Shown here piece after piece: positions 1 through 5,977 of a DNA stretch of 8,606 nt. The position numbers were made by a program, and so were the translations under genes. The stretch lies in assembly GCA_903921295.1 (NCBI GenBank), contig CAIXOZ010000049.1, positions 1 to 8,606 of the forward strand, read 5' to 3'. The notes below the pieces were generated by a model. It did no database searches, was not told where the DNA came from, and worked only from the letters and a program-made list of their open reading frames with translations. Position 1 is the stretch's first letter, and the number at the start of each line of letters is the position of its first letter. This stretch comes from an uncultured cyanobacterium. Lineage in GTDB: Bacteria > Cyanobacteriota > Cyanobacteriia > PCC-6307 > Cyanobiaceae.

Positions 1-1169
1 GATCTCTCCAGTGCTTCGGGGAGCAGGGTGTGGTTGGTGTAGGCCAGGGAGCGGCTGGTGATGTCCCAGGCGTGATCCCAATCGAGGTGCTTGTCGTCGA
101 TCAGCAGCCGCATCAGCTCGGCCACGGCGATCGCCGGATGGGTGTCGTTGAGCTGCACGGCCCAGTGATCCGGGAATTCACTCACCGGCAGGCCCCGCTG
201 TTCGAGGCTGCGCAGCATGTCCTGCAACGAACAGCTGACGAAGAAATGCTGTTGCTTCAGCCGCAGCCGCCGACCCTCATCGGTGCCGTCGTTGGGATAG
301 AGCACCTTCGAGAGGGTTTCGGAGCCCACCTTCTCCTCGACGGCGCCGTAGTAGTCGCCGATGTTGAAGGCGTAGAAGTCGAAGGATTCGGTGGCATCCG
401 CCCGCCAGAGCCGCAGCCGATCGCAGGTGTTCACCCGGTAGCCCAGGACCGGCACATCGTGGGGAATGCCGATCGCATGCTCATCGGGAATCCAGCGGAC
501 CCGGTAATTGCCGCTGTCGTCGCGATAGCTCTCGGTGCGGCCGCCGAAGCCGACGAAGCAGGCCTGATCCGGGTGGGGAATCTCCCAGGGCCACCCCCCC
601 TTGAGCCACTTGTCGGTGATCTCCACCTGCCAGCCATCACGGATCAGCTGGTCGAAGATCCCGAATTCGTAGCGGATGCCGTAGCCCGTTGCCGGGATCT
701 CGAGCGAGGCCAGCGATTCCAGGTAGCAGGCCGCCAGACGACCGAGACCGCCGTTGCCGAGACCCGGCTCCTCCTCCACATCGAGGATCTCCTCGAGATG
801 TTCCACCCCGAAGCGCCGCAGGGCATCGGTGGCTTCCTGCTGGATCCCCAGCATCAGCAGGTTGTTGCTCAGCTGCGGGCCGATCAGGAATTCGGCCGAG
901 AGGTAAGCCACCACCCGGGTCGGCGTGGCCCGGATCGCTTCGATGCCCGCCAGGTAGCGGGTCATCAGCCGATCGCGCACCGCATAGCTGAGGGCCATGT
1001 AGAGGTCATGGCGGGAGGCCGTGGGGGCGAGTTTTCCGAGCGTGTAGAAGAGGTGCTCGGTCATGCCATCGAACACATCCGTGGCCGTCAGGCCACTGCG
1101 ATCGGGATCGGCGTAGCAGCCGGGGGTCGGCAGCCGCAGGTTCAGGGGTTGGGCCGGGTTGTTGTGCAT
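1..1169 (-). CDS. glgP: Glycogen/alpha-glucan phosphorylase, N-terminal part (C-terminus outside window)
   Basis: Cytosolic GT35 enzyme that removes glucose-1-phosphate from the non-reducing ends of glycogen using inorganic phosphate. The minus frame is open from ATG 1169 to the left edge, giving 389 complete codons, a bit under half of the usual ~830-850 residues. Hallmarks read directly: EEEPGLGNGGLGRLAACYLE (about 133-151), then a GYGIRYEFGIFDQ segment (162-174), KVLYPND (288-294), QQHFFVSCSLQD (306-317), QLNDTHPAIAVAEL (339-352) and YTNHTLLPEALE (377-388). The PLP-binding lysine region of this family is C-terminal and lies outside the window, so intactness cannot be judged. The start is well supported: the ATG shares its A with the xfp stop codon (TGATG) and a GGAG sits 7 nt upstream. 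Co-transcription and translational coupling with xfp are therefore likely. Family identity is near certain; preference for glycogen over maltodextrin is assumed from the family. Confidence 0.96.
   Translation of the reverse strand, partial: MHNNPAQPLNLRLPTPGCYADPDRSGLTATDVFDGMTEHLFYTLGKLAPTASRHDLYMALSYAVRDRLMTRYLAGIEAIRATPTRVVAYLSAEFLIGPQLSNNLLMLGIQQEATDALRRFGVEHLEEILDVEEEPGLGNGGLGRLAACYLESLASLEIPATGYGIRYEFGIFDQLIRDGWQVEITDKWLKGGWPWEIPHPDQACFVGFGGRTESYRDDSGNYRVRWIPDEHAIGIPHDVPVLGYRVNTCDRLRLWRADATESFDFYAFNIGDYYGAVEEKVGSETLSKVLYPNDGTDEGRRLRLKQQHFFVSCSLQDMLRSLEQRGLPVSEFPDHWAVQLNDTHPAIAVAELMRLLIDDKHLDWDHAWDITSRSLAYTNHTLLPEALER
127..134. repeat. HIP1 octamer GCGATCGC
   Basis: Exact HIP1 palindrome inside glgP, part of the longer GGCGATCGCC form. 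HIP1 is over-represented in many cyanobacterial genomes; used here as an organism marker. Confidence 0.75.
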
Positions 1170-3637
1170 CAGGCCACTCCAGGGATGGGGACGCGGGGGC
1201 TGCTCCAGCGCCAGCTGGTGATCGCGGGATCATCCATGCCGTGCTGGTGGGCATGGTGGCGGTGGCTGAGGATCTGGTCCTTCATCCGCTCCTTGATGTG
1301 GGCGGCGCGGGAACCGAGGCCCTGAACGCGATCGATCACATCGATCACCAGGCTGAAGCGATCGATCTGATTGTTCATCGCCAGCTCCAGCGGGGTGTTG
1401 ATGTTGCCTTTTTCCTTGTAGCCGCGCACGTGGAAATTGTGGTGATTGGTGCGCCTGTAGGTGAGTCGGTGGATCAGCCATGGGTAGCCATGAAAGTTGA
1501 AGATCACCGGGCGATCGGTGGTGAACAGGCTGTCGAAGTCGCGATCGCTGAGACCATGGGGGTGTTCGCTGGGCTGGGTGAGGGCGAACAGCTTCACCAC
1601 ATTCAGCACCCGAACCTTCAGGTTCGGGATCTCGCGGTGCAGGATCTCCACGGCTGCCAGGGTCTCCTTGGTGGGGATATCGCCGGCGCAGGCCATCACC
1701 ACGTCCGGGGCGTCAGGCACACCATCGCCCTGGTCATTGCTGGCCCAGCTCCAGAGGCCGATGCCCTTGGCCACATGTTGCCGCGCCTGCGCCAGGCTGA
1801 GGTACTGCAGGTGCTTCTGCTTGTCGGACACGATGATGTTGCAGACATCGGTCTCCTGGAAGGCCTCCTCGGCCACCGCCAGCAGGCTGTTGGCGTCCGC
1901 CGGAAGATAGACGCGCACCACATCGCCGCTCTTGTTGCCGGCCAGATCGATGAAGCCCGGATCCTGGTGGGTGAAGCCGTTGTGATCCTGGCGCCAGACG
2001 GTGCTGGAGATCAGGCAGGTCCAGGGTCCGATCGCGGCGCGCCAGGGGGCATGCAGGCGGCAGGACTCCAGCCACTTGGCGTGTTGATTGAACATCGAGG
2101 CGATCACTGGCGCGAAAGCCTCGTAGGTGTGGAAGAGGCCGTAGCGACCGGTGAGCAGGTAGCCCTCCATCATTCCCACGAGGGTGTGCTCCGAGAGCAT
2201 CTCCACCACCCGGCCATGGCGGGCCAGTTCGCTGCCGCCGCGGCCATCGACACCGTCGTCTTCCGGCAGCAGGGCATCAAGCCAGACCTTCTTGCTCACC
2301 GCATAGATCGCCTGCAGACGGTTGGAGGCCGTTTCATCGGGCCCGAACACCCGCAGGCTGTCGGGGTTGCGCTGGATCGCATCCCGCAGCAGCTCCCCGA
2401 GCACGGCTGTGTTCTCGTGCTCCACCTGTCCGGGGGCCGGCACCGCCACGGCGTAGTCGGTGATCGCCGGCAGCCGCAGCGAACGCCGCAGCAGCCCGCC
2501 GTTGGCGTGCGGATTGGAGCCCATCCGTCGGGTCCCCCGGGGGGAGTGAGCGGCAACGTCGGGTCGCAGGGTTCCGCCCGGATCGAACAGCTCCTCGGGG
2601 CGGTAGCTGCGCAGCCAGGCGTCGAGCAGCGCCAGCTGGACAGGATCGTGGCGGGGATCGGGCAGTGGCACCTGATGGGAGCGCCAGAAGCCTTCCAGTC
2701 GTTGGTCACCGAGCGCTGCCGGTCCGGTCCAGCCCTTCGGTGAACGCAGCACCAGCATCGGCCAGGTGGGACGGCGTTCATCGCCGCTGCTGCGCGCCTG
2801 CCGGCGGATCGCCAGGATCCTGGCGATCGCCCCATCCATCGCGGCGGCCATCTGCCGGTGCATGGCTGCCGGTTCGCTGCCCTCCACCAGGATCGGCTCC
2901 CAGCCATAGCCGCGCAGCAGGCTGGTCAGCTCCGCCGTCGGGATCCTGGCCAGCAGGGTGGGATTGGCGATCTTGTAGCCGTTCAGATGCAGCACCGGCA
3001 GCACGGCGCCATCGCTGATCGGATTCAGGAACTTGTTGATGTGCCACGAGGTGGCCAGGGGGCCGGTTTCGGCTTCGCCATCACCGACACAGGCCAGGGC
3101 GATCAGCTCCGGGTTGTCGAACACCGCGCCGCAGGCGTGGGAGAGCACATAGCCCAGTTCGCCCCCCTCATGGATCGAGCCAGGGGTTTCGGGGGTGCAG
3201 TGGCTGCCGATGTGGCCGGGGAAGGAGAACTGGCGCAGAAAGCGCGTCAACCCGTCGAGATCGCCGCCCTTGTCGGGATAGATCTCGCTGTAGGAGCCAT
3301 CCAGCCAGGTGGGAGCCAGAACTCCCGGAGCTCCATGCCCCGGCCCCGACAGATAGATCATGTCGAGGTCGTGGTGGCGGATCACCCGGTTGGCGTGGGC
3401 CCAGAGGAAGGCCTGGCCTGGGCTGGATCCCCAGTGGCCCAGCAGGCGGTTCTTGATGTGCTCCGGGCGCAGGGGCTGCAGCAGCAGGGGGTTGTCCTGC
3501 AGATAGATCATCCCCACCGCCAGATAGCAGGCCGCATGCCACCAGCGATCGAGCCGGTCGAGCTCCGGCGTGAGCGGGTCGGGCGATGGGCCGCTGACGG
3601 TCATCCAGACAGGAGGAGTCAGCTCAAACGTATCCAC
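1169..3637 (-). CDS. xfp: Xylulose-5-phosphate/fructose-6-phosphate phosphoketolase
   Basis: Thiamine-diphosphate enzyme splitting xylulose-5-P or fructose-6-P with phosphate to acetyl-phosphate plus glyceraldehyde-3-P or erythrose-4-P. The 822-residue protein is full length (family about 790-830). Motifs in order: GHWGSSPGQAFLWAH (67-81), GPGHGAPG (98-105), SIHEGGELGYVLSHA (154-168), ThDP motif GDGEAETGP (185-193), NGYKIANPT (219-227), EMLSEH (479-484), the DHNGFTHQDPG loop (551-561) and SDKQKHLQYL (604-613). By motif position, H68, H101, G159, H321, E483, N553 and H557 correspond to active-site residues described for bifidobacterial enzymes. The listed start is GTG 3637, with GAGG 9 nt upstream; ATG 3604 (residue 12) is an alternative that gives 811 residues but has no Shine-Dalgarno. 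It is the first gene of a minus-strand pair with glgP, divergent from the antiporter gene. Dual substrate use is family knowledge; the actual preference cannot be read from sequence. Confidence 0.96.
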   Translation of the reverse strand: MDTFELTPPVWMTVSGPSPDPLTPELDRLDRWWHAACYLAVGMIYLQDNPLLLQPLRPEHIKNRLLGHWGSSPGQAFLWAHANRVIRHHDLDMIYLSGPGHGAPGVLAPTWLDGSYSEIYPDKGGDLDGLTRFLRQFSFPGHIGSHCTPETPGSIHEGGELGYVLSHACGAVFDNPELIALACVGDGEAETGPLATSWHINKFLNPISDGAVLPVLHLNGYKIANPTLLARIPTAELTSLLRGYGWEPILVEGSEPAAMHRQMAAAMDGAIARILAIRRQARSSGDERRPTWPMLVLRSPKGWTGPAALGDQRLEGFWRSHQVPLPDPRHDPVQLALLDAWLRSYRPEELFDPGGTLRPDVAAHSPRGTRRMGSNPHANGGLLRRSLRLPAITDYAVAVPAPGQVEHENTAVLGELLRDAIQRNPDSLRVFGPDETASNRLQAIYAVSKKVWLDALLPEDDGVDGRGGSELARHGRVVEMLSEHTLVGMMEGYLLTGRYGLFHTYEAFAPVIASMFNQHAKWLESCRLHAPWRAAIGPWTCLISSTVWRQDHNGFTHQDPGFIDLAGNKSGDVVRVYLPADANSLLAVAEEAFQETDVCNIIVSDKQKHLQYLSLAQARQHVAKGIGLWSWASNDQGDGVPDAPDVVMACAGDIPTKETLAAVEILHREIPNLKVRVLNVVKLFALTQPSEHPHGLSDRDFDSLFTTDRPVIFNFHGYPWLIHRLTYRRTNHHNFHVRGYKEKGNINTPLELAMNNQIDRFSLVIDVIDRVQGLGSRAAHIKERMKDQILSHRHHAHQHGMDDPAITSWRWSSPRVPIPGVA
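1177..1180 (-). promoter_or_regulatory. Ribosome binding site of glgP, inside the xfp 3' end
   Basis: GGAG on the minus strand lies 7 nt before the glgP ATG, within the last codons of xfp. It supports the 1-nt overlapping start (TGATG) over any later ATG, and fits re-initiation by ribosomes finishing xfp. Confidence 0.7.
1541..1548. repeat. HIP1 octamer GCGATCGC
   Basis: Exact HIP1 copy in the C-terminal part of xfp (codons around the SDRDFDS segment). Second of five copies in the window. Confidence 0.75.
2807..2828. repeat. Perfect 22-bp palindrome within xfp
   Basis: The half-site GATCGCCAGGA is followed directly by its exact reverse complement, with no spacer; the bases at 2806 and 2829 break the symmetry. 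It lies in xfp codons for the AIARILAI stretch (about residues 270-277) and overlaps a HIP1 copy at its right end. A perfect 22-bp palindrome is not expected by chance in 8.6 kb under a uniform-base model, although the repetitive Ala-Ile-Ala-Arg codons contribute. No function is assigned. Confidence 0.7.
2823..2830. repeat. HIP1 octamer GCGATCGC
   Basis: Exact HIP1 copy in xfp (Ala-Ile-Ala codons), overlapping the right arm of the 22-bp palindrome at 2807-2828. Third of five copies. Confidence 0.75.
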
Positions 3638-3731
3638 GGCAGCAGACCTCGTCTGGGAGGGGCCTGGCTTGTCAGGATCTGAACACCACCGCTTCGGTGA
3701 GCCCTAGGGTCAGGCTTAAAGCACCGTATCC
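3638..3731. promoter_or_regulatory. Divergent intergenic region between xfp and the antiporter gene
   Basis: This 94-bp gap separates the divergent starts of xfp (minus) and the antiporter (plus), so promoters for both should lie here or overlap the gene ends. No convincing -10/-35 pair is visible. Visible symmetry: an inverted repeat CACCG-CTT-CGGTG at 3687-3699 and the 8-bp palindrome CCCTAGGG at 3702-3709; GTCAGG occurs twice in the same orientation (about 3671 and 3709). GAGG on the minus strand at 3647-3650 is a plausible ribosome binding site 9 nt before the xfp GTG. No GTA-N8-TAC NtcA-type site was seen. Confidence 0.4.
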
Positions 3732-5090
3732 ATGGTCGATCCGGCTCTGGCTCCAGCGCTGCCGCCCGAGGTCGGGGCCCATGCGCTGGAGATGGCCTCC
3801 ACCCTGCTGCAGGTGGGTGCCTTCGTGGTGATTTTTCTGGCGGCCCGGTTGCTGGCCGAGGTTCTGGTGCGCCTGCAGCTGCCCACGATCCTCGGCGAAC
3901 TGCTGGCCGGGGTACTGATCGGCAGCTCCGGCCTGCGGTTGATCCTGCCGCCCGAGGCCCATGGGGTGGTCAACCAGGCCTGGTTGCAGCTGATCGGCCG
4001 GCTCGCCGATGTGCCGAGCGATCAGGTGGCCCTGCTCTATGCCAACAGCCAGTCGATCCTCCAGGCGGTGGCCACGATCGGCCTCTTCGCCCTGCTGTTC
4101 CTCACCGGTCTTGAGAGTGAGCTCGATGAACTGGTGGCGGTGGGCGGCCAGGCGGCCAGCGTTGCCCTGGCGGGGGTGCTGTTGCCCTTCGCCGCCGGCA
4201 CGGCCGGTCTGATCGCCCTGTTCCAGGTGGAGCTGATCCCGGCGGTGTTCGCCGGTGCCTCGATGACGGCCACCAGCATCGGCATCACCGCCAGCGTCTT
4301 CAGTGAGCTGTCGATGCTGCGCACCCGCGAGGGTCAGATCGTGCTCGGTGCCGCCGTGCTCGATGACATCCTCGGCATCGTCATCCTGGCGGTGGTGGTG
4401 AGCCTGGCCAGCGGTGCCGAGCTCAGCGTTGGCCCGATCGTTCGGCTGCTGCTGGCGGCGGCCCTGTTCGTGATCGCCGCCCTGGCGCTCAGCCGGACGG
4501 CAGCGCCCCTGTTTGATGCCGTGCTCGATCGCCTCAAGGCCTCCGGCGGGGTGGTGGTGGCCGCTTTCGTGGTGTTGATGAGCTGTTGCTTCGCCGCCAC
4601 CGCTGTCGGTCTGGAAGCCGCCCTCGGTGCCTTCGCGGCCGGTCTGATTCTCAGCAACTCCCGCCACAGCGAAGCGATTCATACGGCGGTGCAGCCGCTG
4701 GTGTCGCTGTTCGCCACGATCTTCTTTGTGCTGATCGGTGCCGGCATGGACCTTTCCGTGCTCAATCCGGCGGATCCCGCCAACCGCAGCGGTCTGGTGG
4801 TGGCCGCCTTCCTGCTGGTGGTGGCGATCGCCGGCAAGGTGGCCTCGGGTTGGTTGTTCCTCTCCGGCGAGCCCACCAACCGTCTGGTGGTCGGCCTGGG
4901 AATGATGCCCCGCGGCGAGGTCGGACTGATCTTTCTCGGTCTGGGCACGGCTGCCCATCTGCTCACCCCCGCCCTGGAGGCGGCGATTCTGCTGATGGTG
5001 ATCGGCACCACCTTCCTGGCCCCGGTGCTGCTCAAACTGGTGTTATCCGGTGGTGAGGCGCTTCGTGACTCTCAGGCAGGCGCTGGCTGA
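3732..5090 (+). CDS. CPA2-family cation/proton (Na+/H+ or K+/H+) antiporter
   Basis: Polytopic membrane antiporter of 452 residues with about 12 hydrophobic segments; exchanges Na+ or K+ for H+ across the plasma or thylakoid membrane. Diagnostic features: QLPTILGELLAGVLIG (49-64), the GLFALLFLTGLESELDEL segment (117-134), TATSIGITASVF (179-190), GAAVLDDILGIV (206-217) with the paired aspartates D211-D212 typical of electrogenic CPA2 exchangers, K369 in AIAGKV, and MMPRGEVGLI (391-400) with R394. It ends soon after the last helix, so it has no C-terminal RCK/TrkA-N regulatory domain, unlike KefB/KefC. The ATG start has no strong Shine-Dalgarno; a downstream ATG at 3792 would remove the N-terminal leader. 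The gene for a membrane methyltransferase starts inside its 3' end. It resembles the cyanobacterial NhaS-type group, but ion preference and membrane cannot be decided from sequence. Confidence 0.93.
   Translation: MVDPALAPALPPEVGAHALEMASTLLQVGAFVVIFLAARLLAEVLVRLQLPTILGELLAGVLIGSSGLRLILPPEAHGVVNQAWLQLIGRLADVPSDQVALLYANSQSILQAVATIGLFALLFLTGLESELDELVAVGGQAASVALAGVLLPFAAGTAGLIALFQVELIPAVFAGASMTATSIGITASVFSELSMLRTREGQIVLGAAVLDDILGIVILAVVVSLASGAELSVGPIVRLLLAAALFVIAALALSRTAAPLFDAVLDRLKASGGVVVAAFVVLMSCCFAATAVGLEAALGAFAAGLILSNSRHSEAIHTAVQPLVSLFATIFFVLIGAGMDLSVLNPADPANRSGLVVAAFLLVVAIAGKVASGWLFLSGEPTNRLVVGLGMMPRGEVGLIFLGLGTAAHLLTPALEAAILLMVIGTTFLAPVLLKLVLSGGEALRDSQAGAG
4824..4831. repeat. HIP1 octamer GCGATCGC
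   Basis: Exact HIP1 copy in the antiporter gene, in the codons of VVAIAGK near the lysine-bearing helix. Fourth of five copies. Confidence 0.75.
5055..5058 (+). promoter_or_regulatory. Probable ribosome binding site of the methyltransferase gene
   Basis: GAGG located within the antiporter's last codons, 6 nt before GTG 5065. It favours GTG 5065 over the upstream in-frame GTG 5050 and GTG 5053, neither of which has a comparable motif. Confidence 0.5.
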
Positions 5091-5601
5091 CTGGGGCCTG
5101 AGCTGGCAGGGCTGGCTCGACCATCGCCGCGGTGAGTGGTGGCTGCTGGCCCAGCTGCTGCTGGTCGCCCTTCTGACGTTGCTGCCCCCCTGGCCGTCGC
5201 CCGGCTCCATGGGCTTCGCCTGGCCCTTGCCTCTGTTCCTGGGGGGCTGGTTGCTGGTGCTGGTCGCCCTGGTGCTGGCGTTGCTCGCGCTCTGGCGCCT
5301 GGGGCCCAGCCTCACGCCCCTGCCTGATCCCAAGCCCGGGGCTCCCCTGGTGACCTCCGGCGCCTATGGCCGTTGCCGCCATCCGCTTTATCAGGCCCTG
5401 GTGCTCGGAGGCCTGGGCTGTGCGCTGGCCTGGCCGAGCCTTCTGCATCTCCTGCTCACCGCCGCCCTGGCGGCGGTGCTGGCCGGCAAGGCTCGTCGCG
5501 AGGAGCGTCTGCTGATCGAGCGCCATCCCGATTACCTCGCCTACCGCTCCCGCACCCCGGCGATCCTGCCGCGCGTTCCCGGTCTCGACTGGCGCACTTA
5601 G
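5065..5601 (+). CDS. Isoprenylcysteine carboxyl methyltransferase (ICMT)/phospholipid methyltransferase-type membrane protein
   Basis: Small integral membrane protein (178 residues from GTG 5065; 183 from GTG 5050) of the ICMT/PEMT-like superfamily of SAM-dependent methyltransferases. Counting from GTG 5050, hydrophobic segments lie at about 31-47, 60-82 and 115-145. The family signature is clear: LVTSGAYGRCRHPLYQ (100-115) with the RHPLY motif, then KARREERLLIERHPDYLAY (147-165) and a closing RTPAILPRV. The conserved Arg-His and Glu-Glu elements are those linked to cofactor binding in this fold. Bacterial members have varied or unknown substrates, so lipid, isoprenoid or small-molecule methylation cannot be distinguished. 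The gene starts 26 bp (or 41 bp) inside the antiporter gene, so translational coupling is likely. Its stop overlaps that of the opposing membrane-protein gene by four bases. Confidence 0.87.
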   Translation: MTLRQALADWGLSWQGWLDHRRGEWWLLAQLLLVALLTLLPPWPSPGSMGFAWPLPLFLGGWLLVLVALVLALLALWRLGPSLTPLPDPKPGAPLVTSGAYGRCRHPLYQALVLGGLGCALAWPSLLHLLLTAALAAVLAGKARREERLLIERHPDYLAYRSRTPAILPRVPGLDWRT

Positions 5602-5903
5602 GAGGGCGGTGACGGCCGGTCGGCCAGGCTCCAGAACAGACCGGCCAGGGCGGCCATCAATCCCAGGCTCGTGCCCCAGCTCGGCCCGAGGGCCCAGCCG
5701 ATGCCCACATTGGTGATCGCACCGACACCCAGGGCCAGCAGCACACTGCTCAGCAACAGCACCAGTTGCTGCTGCTCCACAGGCAGCCGGCCATCGGCCA
5801 GCACCTGTTCGAGGCGGGCCAGCGGGGCACTCAGGGGCACATAGAGCGCGAGGGCCCAGAGGGCCGTGCCGGGGAGCAGGACAGACCAGTCGGGGTGCAG
5901 CAC
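5598..5903 (-). CDS. Small hydrophobic membrane protein of unknown function
   Basis: 101-residue protein with no family I recognise. Three hydrophobic stretches are visible: about 7-24, 47-70 and 74-93. Between the first two lies a more polar segment (about 26-46) with ARLEQ and PVEQQQ that could be a cytoplasmic or interfacial loop. The C-terminus is short and proline-rich (DRPSPPS). The start is GTG 5903 with no visible Shine-Dalgarno; no ATG occurs in frame just upstream, and the frame stays open, so a longer N-terminus cannot be excluded. Membrane-type composition over the whole frame and its tidy fit between two neighbours support a real gene. It is divergent from the hydrolase gene across a short gap, and its stop overlaps the methyltransferase stop. 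A lineage-restricted cyanobacterial protein is my best guess. Confidence 0.65.
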   Translation of the reverse strand: MLHPDWSVLLPGTALWALALYVPLSAPLARLEQVLADGRLPVEQQQLVLLLSSVLLALGVGAITNVGIGWALGPSWGTSLGLMAALAGLFWSLADRPSPPS

Positions 5904-5977
5904 GGGGGTGGGGCCGGCAACGGAACAGTGGGTGGTCTCCCTAGCATCGCCGGCTGTGACGCCGACCGTTGAATCCC
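5904..5977. promoter_or_regulatory. Divergent intergenic region between the small membrane protein and the alpha/beta hydrolase
   Basis: Short gap between two divergent genes, expected to carry both promoters. TAGCAT at 5942-5947 could be a -10 element for the plus-strand hydrolase, but no matching -35 is visible. GCCGGC occurs at 5913-5918 and 5949-5954. Nothing stronger was seen. Confidence 0.25.

Noticed and set aside
30..1325. 431-residue plus-strand reading frame opposite glgP
   Set aside because: Antisense shadow of glycogen phosphorylase, whose motifs run unbroken on the minus strand; the frame also crosses the xfp-glgP junction.
1328..1370. Repeated GCGATCGAT-like stretches in the xfp 3' part
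   Set aside because: Explained by repeated Ile-Asp-Arg codons (NQIDRF, VIDVIDRV) conserved in the protein; not an independent repeat and not exact HIP1.
1241..2743. 500-residue plus-strand reading frame opposite xfp
   Set aside because: It is antisense to a phosphoketolase with all family motifs; its low-complexity His/Gln/Val/Gly composition is typical of the reverse frame of GC-rich genes.
3672..4958. 428-residue minus-strand reading frame opposite the antiporter gene
   Set aside because: His/Gln/Gly-rich shadow composition; the plus strand encodes a coherent polytopic antiporter with the Asp-Asp motif.
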